Shown: positions 62,889 through 64,000 of the stretch, in pieces
Layout: every line of letters starts with the position of its first letter
Numbering within the stretch: the stretch's first letter is position 1
NCBI RefSeq assembly: GCF_003269275.1
Contig: NZ_QLTS01000011.1
Location: forward strand, 1-64,000
Origin: Phascolarctobacterium faecium DSM 14760
GTDB lineage: Bacteria; Bacillota; Negativicutes; Acidaminococcales; Acidaminococcaceae
DNA: 64,000 nucleotides
Reading direction: 5' to 3'
Translations under genes and position numbers: made by a program
The notes under the pieces: model-generated
Database searches by the model: none
What the model was told of the DNA's origin: nothing
Seen by the model: the letters and a program-made list of their open reading frames with translations, nothing else

Positions 62889-64000
62889 TGGCTTAGGTGA
62901 TGATCATATTCCTGCTTTGAATGGATTGACACCTTTCCAATATGCTGAACATAAAAATATCGATACTCTTATTAAGCTGGGAACATACAGTGAAGTAAGC
63001 ATTTGTGAGAATGATTTCATTCCTGAAAGTTTGAGTTGTATTTTGCGCTTGCTTGGTGTACAGCAGCGGGATTTCCCAACAAATAGAGCGTATTTGGAAT
63101 TGTTGGCGCATGGTAGGGATATTTCGGAATATGAGATGGTATTACGCTGTAACCTGGTTTCAATAGACAAAGATAATACGCTGGTATCTTTTAATGGTCA
63201 GGGACTTTCGGCAGAAAGCATGGCAGAAGCAGCTAAAGCATGCGATGAGTTTTGGCAGGGCATAGAATTTATGCATTTGTCTATGTATCGTAATCTGTTG
63301 ATTTTAGATAAAGACAGAAGGATTTTGGACAATTGTGTTATTTCTCCGCCTCACGAGAGTATGGGAAAGAATGTTGACCTACTTTTAGGAGAATTAAAAC
63401 AGCAGTCTTTGCTGTTAAAGCATTTTATTGAAGGAACAGCGAAAAGGCTGGAACGTTTTAACCATGATGACATTCGTTATATGCTTTATCCCTGGGGGCC
63501 TTCAGAACGTAAAACGTTGCCTGGATTTCAAGCTTTGCATGGGTTGAAAGGTGCAGCAATTTGCGAAGCAGAAATTGTCAGAGGCATTGCAAAAGGATTG
63601 CATTTGACGGCTCCTAAAATCGCTGGAGTGACAGCGGATATAGATACTGATATTGCTGCCAAGGCAACAGCGACCTTAAATATGTTGAAAGAACATGATT
63701 TTGTCTTAACGCATTTTAACGGTGCAGATGAAGCAGCACACAGATATGATTATCAGAGCAAAGCTGAGTTTATAAGTGCTATTGACGAAGAGTTTTTAGA
63801 GAAAATTATAAATAATATACAGGAACCTTTACGCATTGTTATTTGTGGTGATCATGTAACAAGTTCTATTAATGGAAAACATAATAAAAATGCAGTTCCT
63901 GTAGTTGCTGCACAAATCAATACTGCTGCTATACCAGTAAAAATAAATAATTATCAGGATATCCTGACATTTTTAATGAGAGCGAGTGATATGCGTGGCT
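62863..64000 (+). CDS. Phosphoglycerate mutase-like (ApgM/alkaline phosphatase superfamily), 3' end beyond window
   Basis: At least 379 residues, open to the window end, overlapping cobD by 26 nt with AAGGAAG upstream. It begins MRSLLVIIDGLGDDHIPALNG, the metal-binding Asp motif of the alkaline phosphatase superfamily (cofactor-independent phosphoglycerate mutases, ApgM type). Other metal-site segments: FVLTHFNGADEAAHRYDY and VICGDHVTSSINGKHNKNAVP. The classical Ser nucleophile region near residue 58 reads FIPESLSCILRLLG. In a cobalamin operon such proteins are candidates for alpha-ribazole-5'-phosphate phosphatase, replacing CobC; that role is inference. Confidence 0.85.
   Translation, partial: MRSLLVIIDGLGDDHIPALNGLTPFQYAEHKNIDTLIKLGTYSEVSICENDFIPESLSCILRLLGVQQRDFPTNRAYLELLAHGRDISEYEMVLRCNLVSIDKDNTLVSFNGQGLSAESMAEAAKACDEFWQGIEFMHLSMYRNLLILDKDRRILDNCVISPPHESMGKNVDLLLGELKQQSLLLKHFIEGTAKRLERFNHDDIRYMLYPWGPSERKTLPGFQALHGLKGAAICEAEIVRGIAKGLHLTAPKIAGVTADIDTDIAAKATATLNMLKEHDFVLTHFNGADEAAHRYDYQSKAEFISAIDEEFLEKIINNIQEPLRIVICGDHVTSSINGKHNKNAVPVVAAQINTAAIPVKINNYQDILTFLMRASDMRG

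Overview
The window looks like a chromosomal piece of an anaerobic, diderm Firmicute (class Negativicutes, possibly near Acidaminococcaceae/Phascolarctobacterium; the genus is a guess). It combines Firmicute traits (strong AGGAGG-type ribosome sites, a DUF896 protein, ABC lipoproteins) with outer-membrane traits (three TonB-dependent receptors and ExbB-ExbD-TonB). The dominant theme is corrinoid/tetrapyrrole uptake, modification and synthesis: seven cobalamin-type riboswitches, six clear and one compact and atypical, lie within 38 kb.

Layout. 1-5.5 kb: the 3' part of a 5S rRNA, a YcaC-like hydrolase, and a trkA-trkH-trkH potassium uptake operon. 5.5-9.5 kb: three tandem LarA-type nickel-dependent racemase/epimerase homologues. 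9.6-11.4 kb, minus strand: DUF896 protein, RluA-type pseudouridine synthase, class II fructose-bisphosphate aldolase. 11.6-14.4 kb: a complete FecBCD/BtuFCD-type ABC importer. 14.4-24.8 kb: a riboswitch, then a nitrogenase-like H-D-K reductase, a second binding protein and permease, a CobN-like chelatase large subunit and a radical SAM/SPASM enzyme. 24.8-27.5 kb: a MerR-type promoter, a small His-rich repeat protein, a compact riboswitch, a CbiZ-like amidohydrolase and a third binding protein. 27.5-28.4 kb: a MerR regulator. 28.4-40.3 kb: three paralogous riboswitch/TonB-dependent-receptor cassettes, with a nitrilase-family gene and ChlI/ChlD-like chelatase subunits between the first and second. 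40.5-50.2 kb: an orphan FecE ATPase, an ECF transporter whose S component carries a large exported domain, a beta-propeller protein and two more ABC systems. 50.3-52.6 kb: riboswitch and exbB-exbD-tonB. 52.6-64 kb: riboswitch and an anaerobic cobalamin operon, cbiD-L-F-G-H-J-ET-A-B, cobD and a phosphoglycerate-mutase-like gene cut by the window end.

Main findings. (1) The three TonB-dependent receptors carry a poly-G tract at the same point in the signal peptide, with 6, 7 and 8 G. Only 7 G keeps the reading frame, so receptor 2 is ON and receptors 1 and 3 are OFF. This is the signature of slipped-strand phase variation of outer-membrane uptake. (2) A nitrogenase-like reductase, a CobN-like subunit, ChlI/ChlD-like partners, a radical SAM enzyme, a CbiZ-like protein and a nitrilase form what may be an undescribed tetrapyrrole-remodelling system. 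It lies beside, but looks distinct from, the standard anaerobic B12 pathway. (3) The MerR regulator sits among three near-identical promoters that each have a 19-bp spacer and an overlapping dyad. They lie before the small-protein/cbiZ operon, receptor 1 and the chlI/chlD operon, which defines a local regulon.

Working model (inference): receptors energised by TonB carry a corrinoid or other metallotetrapyrrole across the outer membrane. ABC and ECF systems move it, or its metal, inward. The chelatase, reductase and amidohydrolases then change its metal, ring or side chains. Cobalamin riboswitches repress the system when B12 is plentiful, and MerR switches on part of it in response to an unknown ligand.
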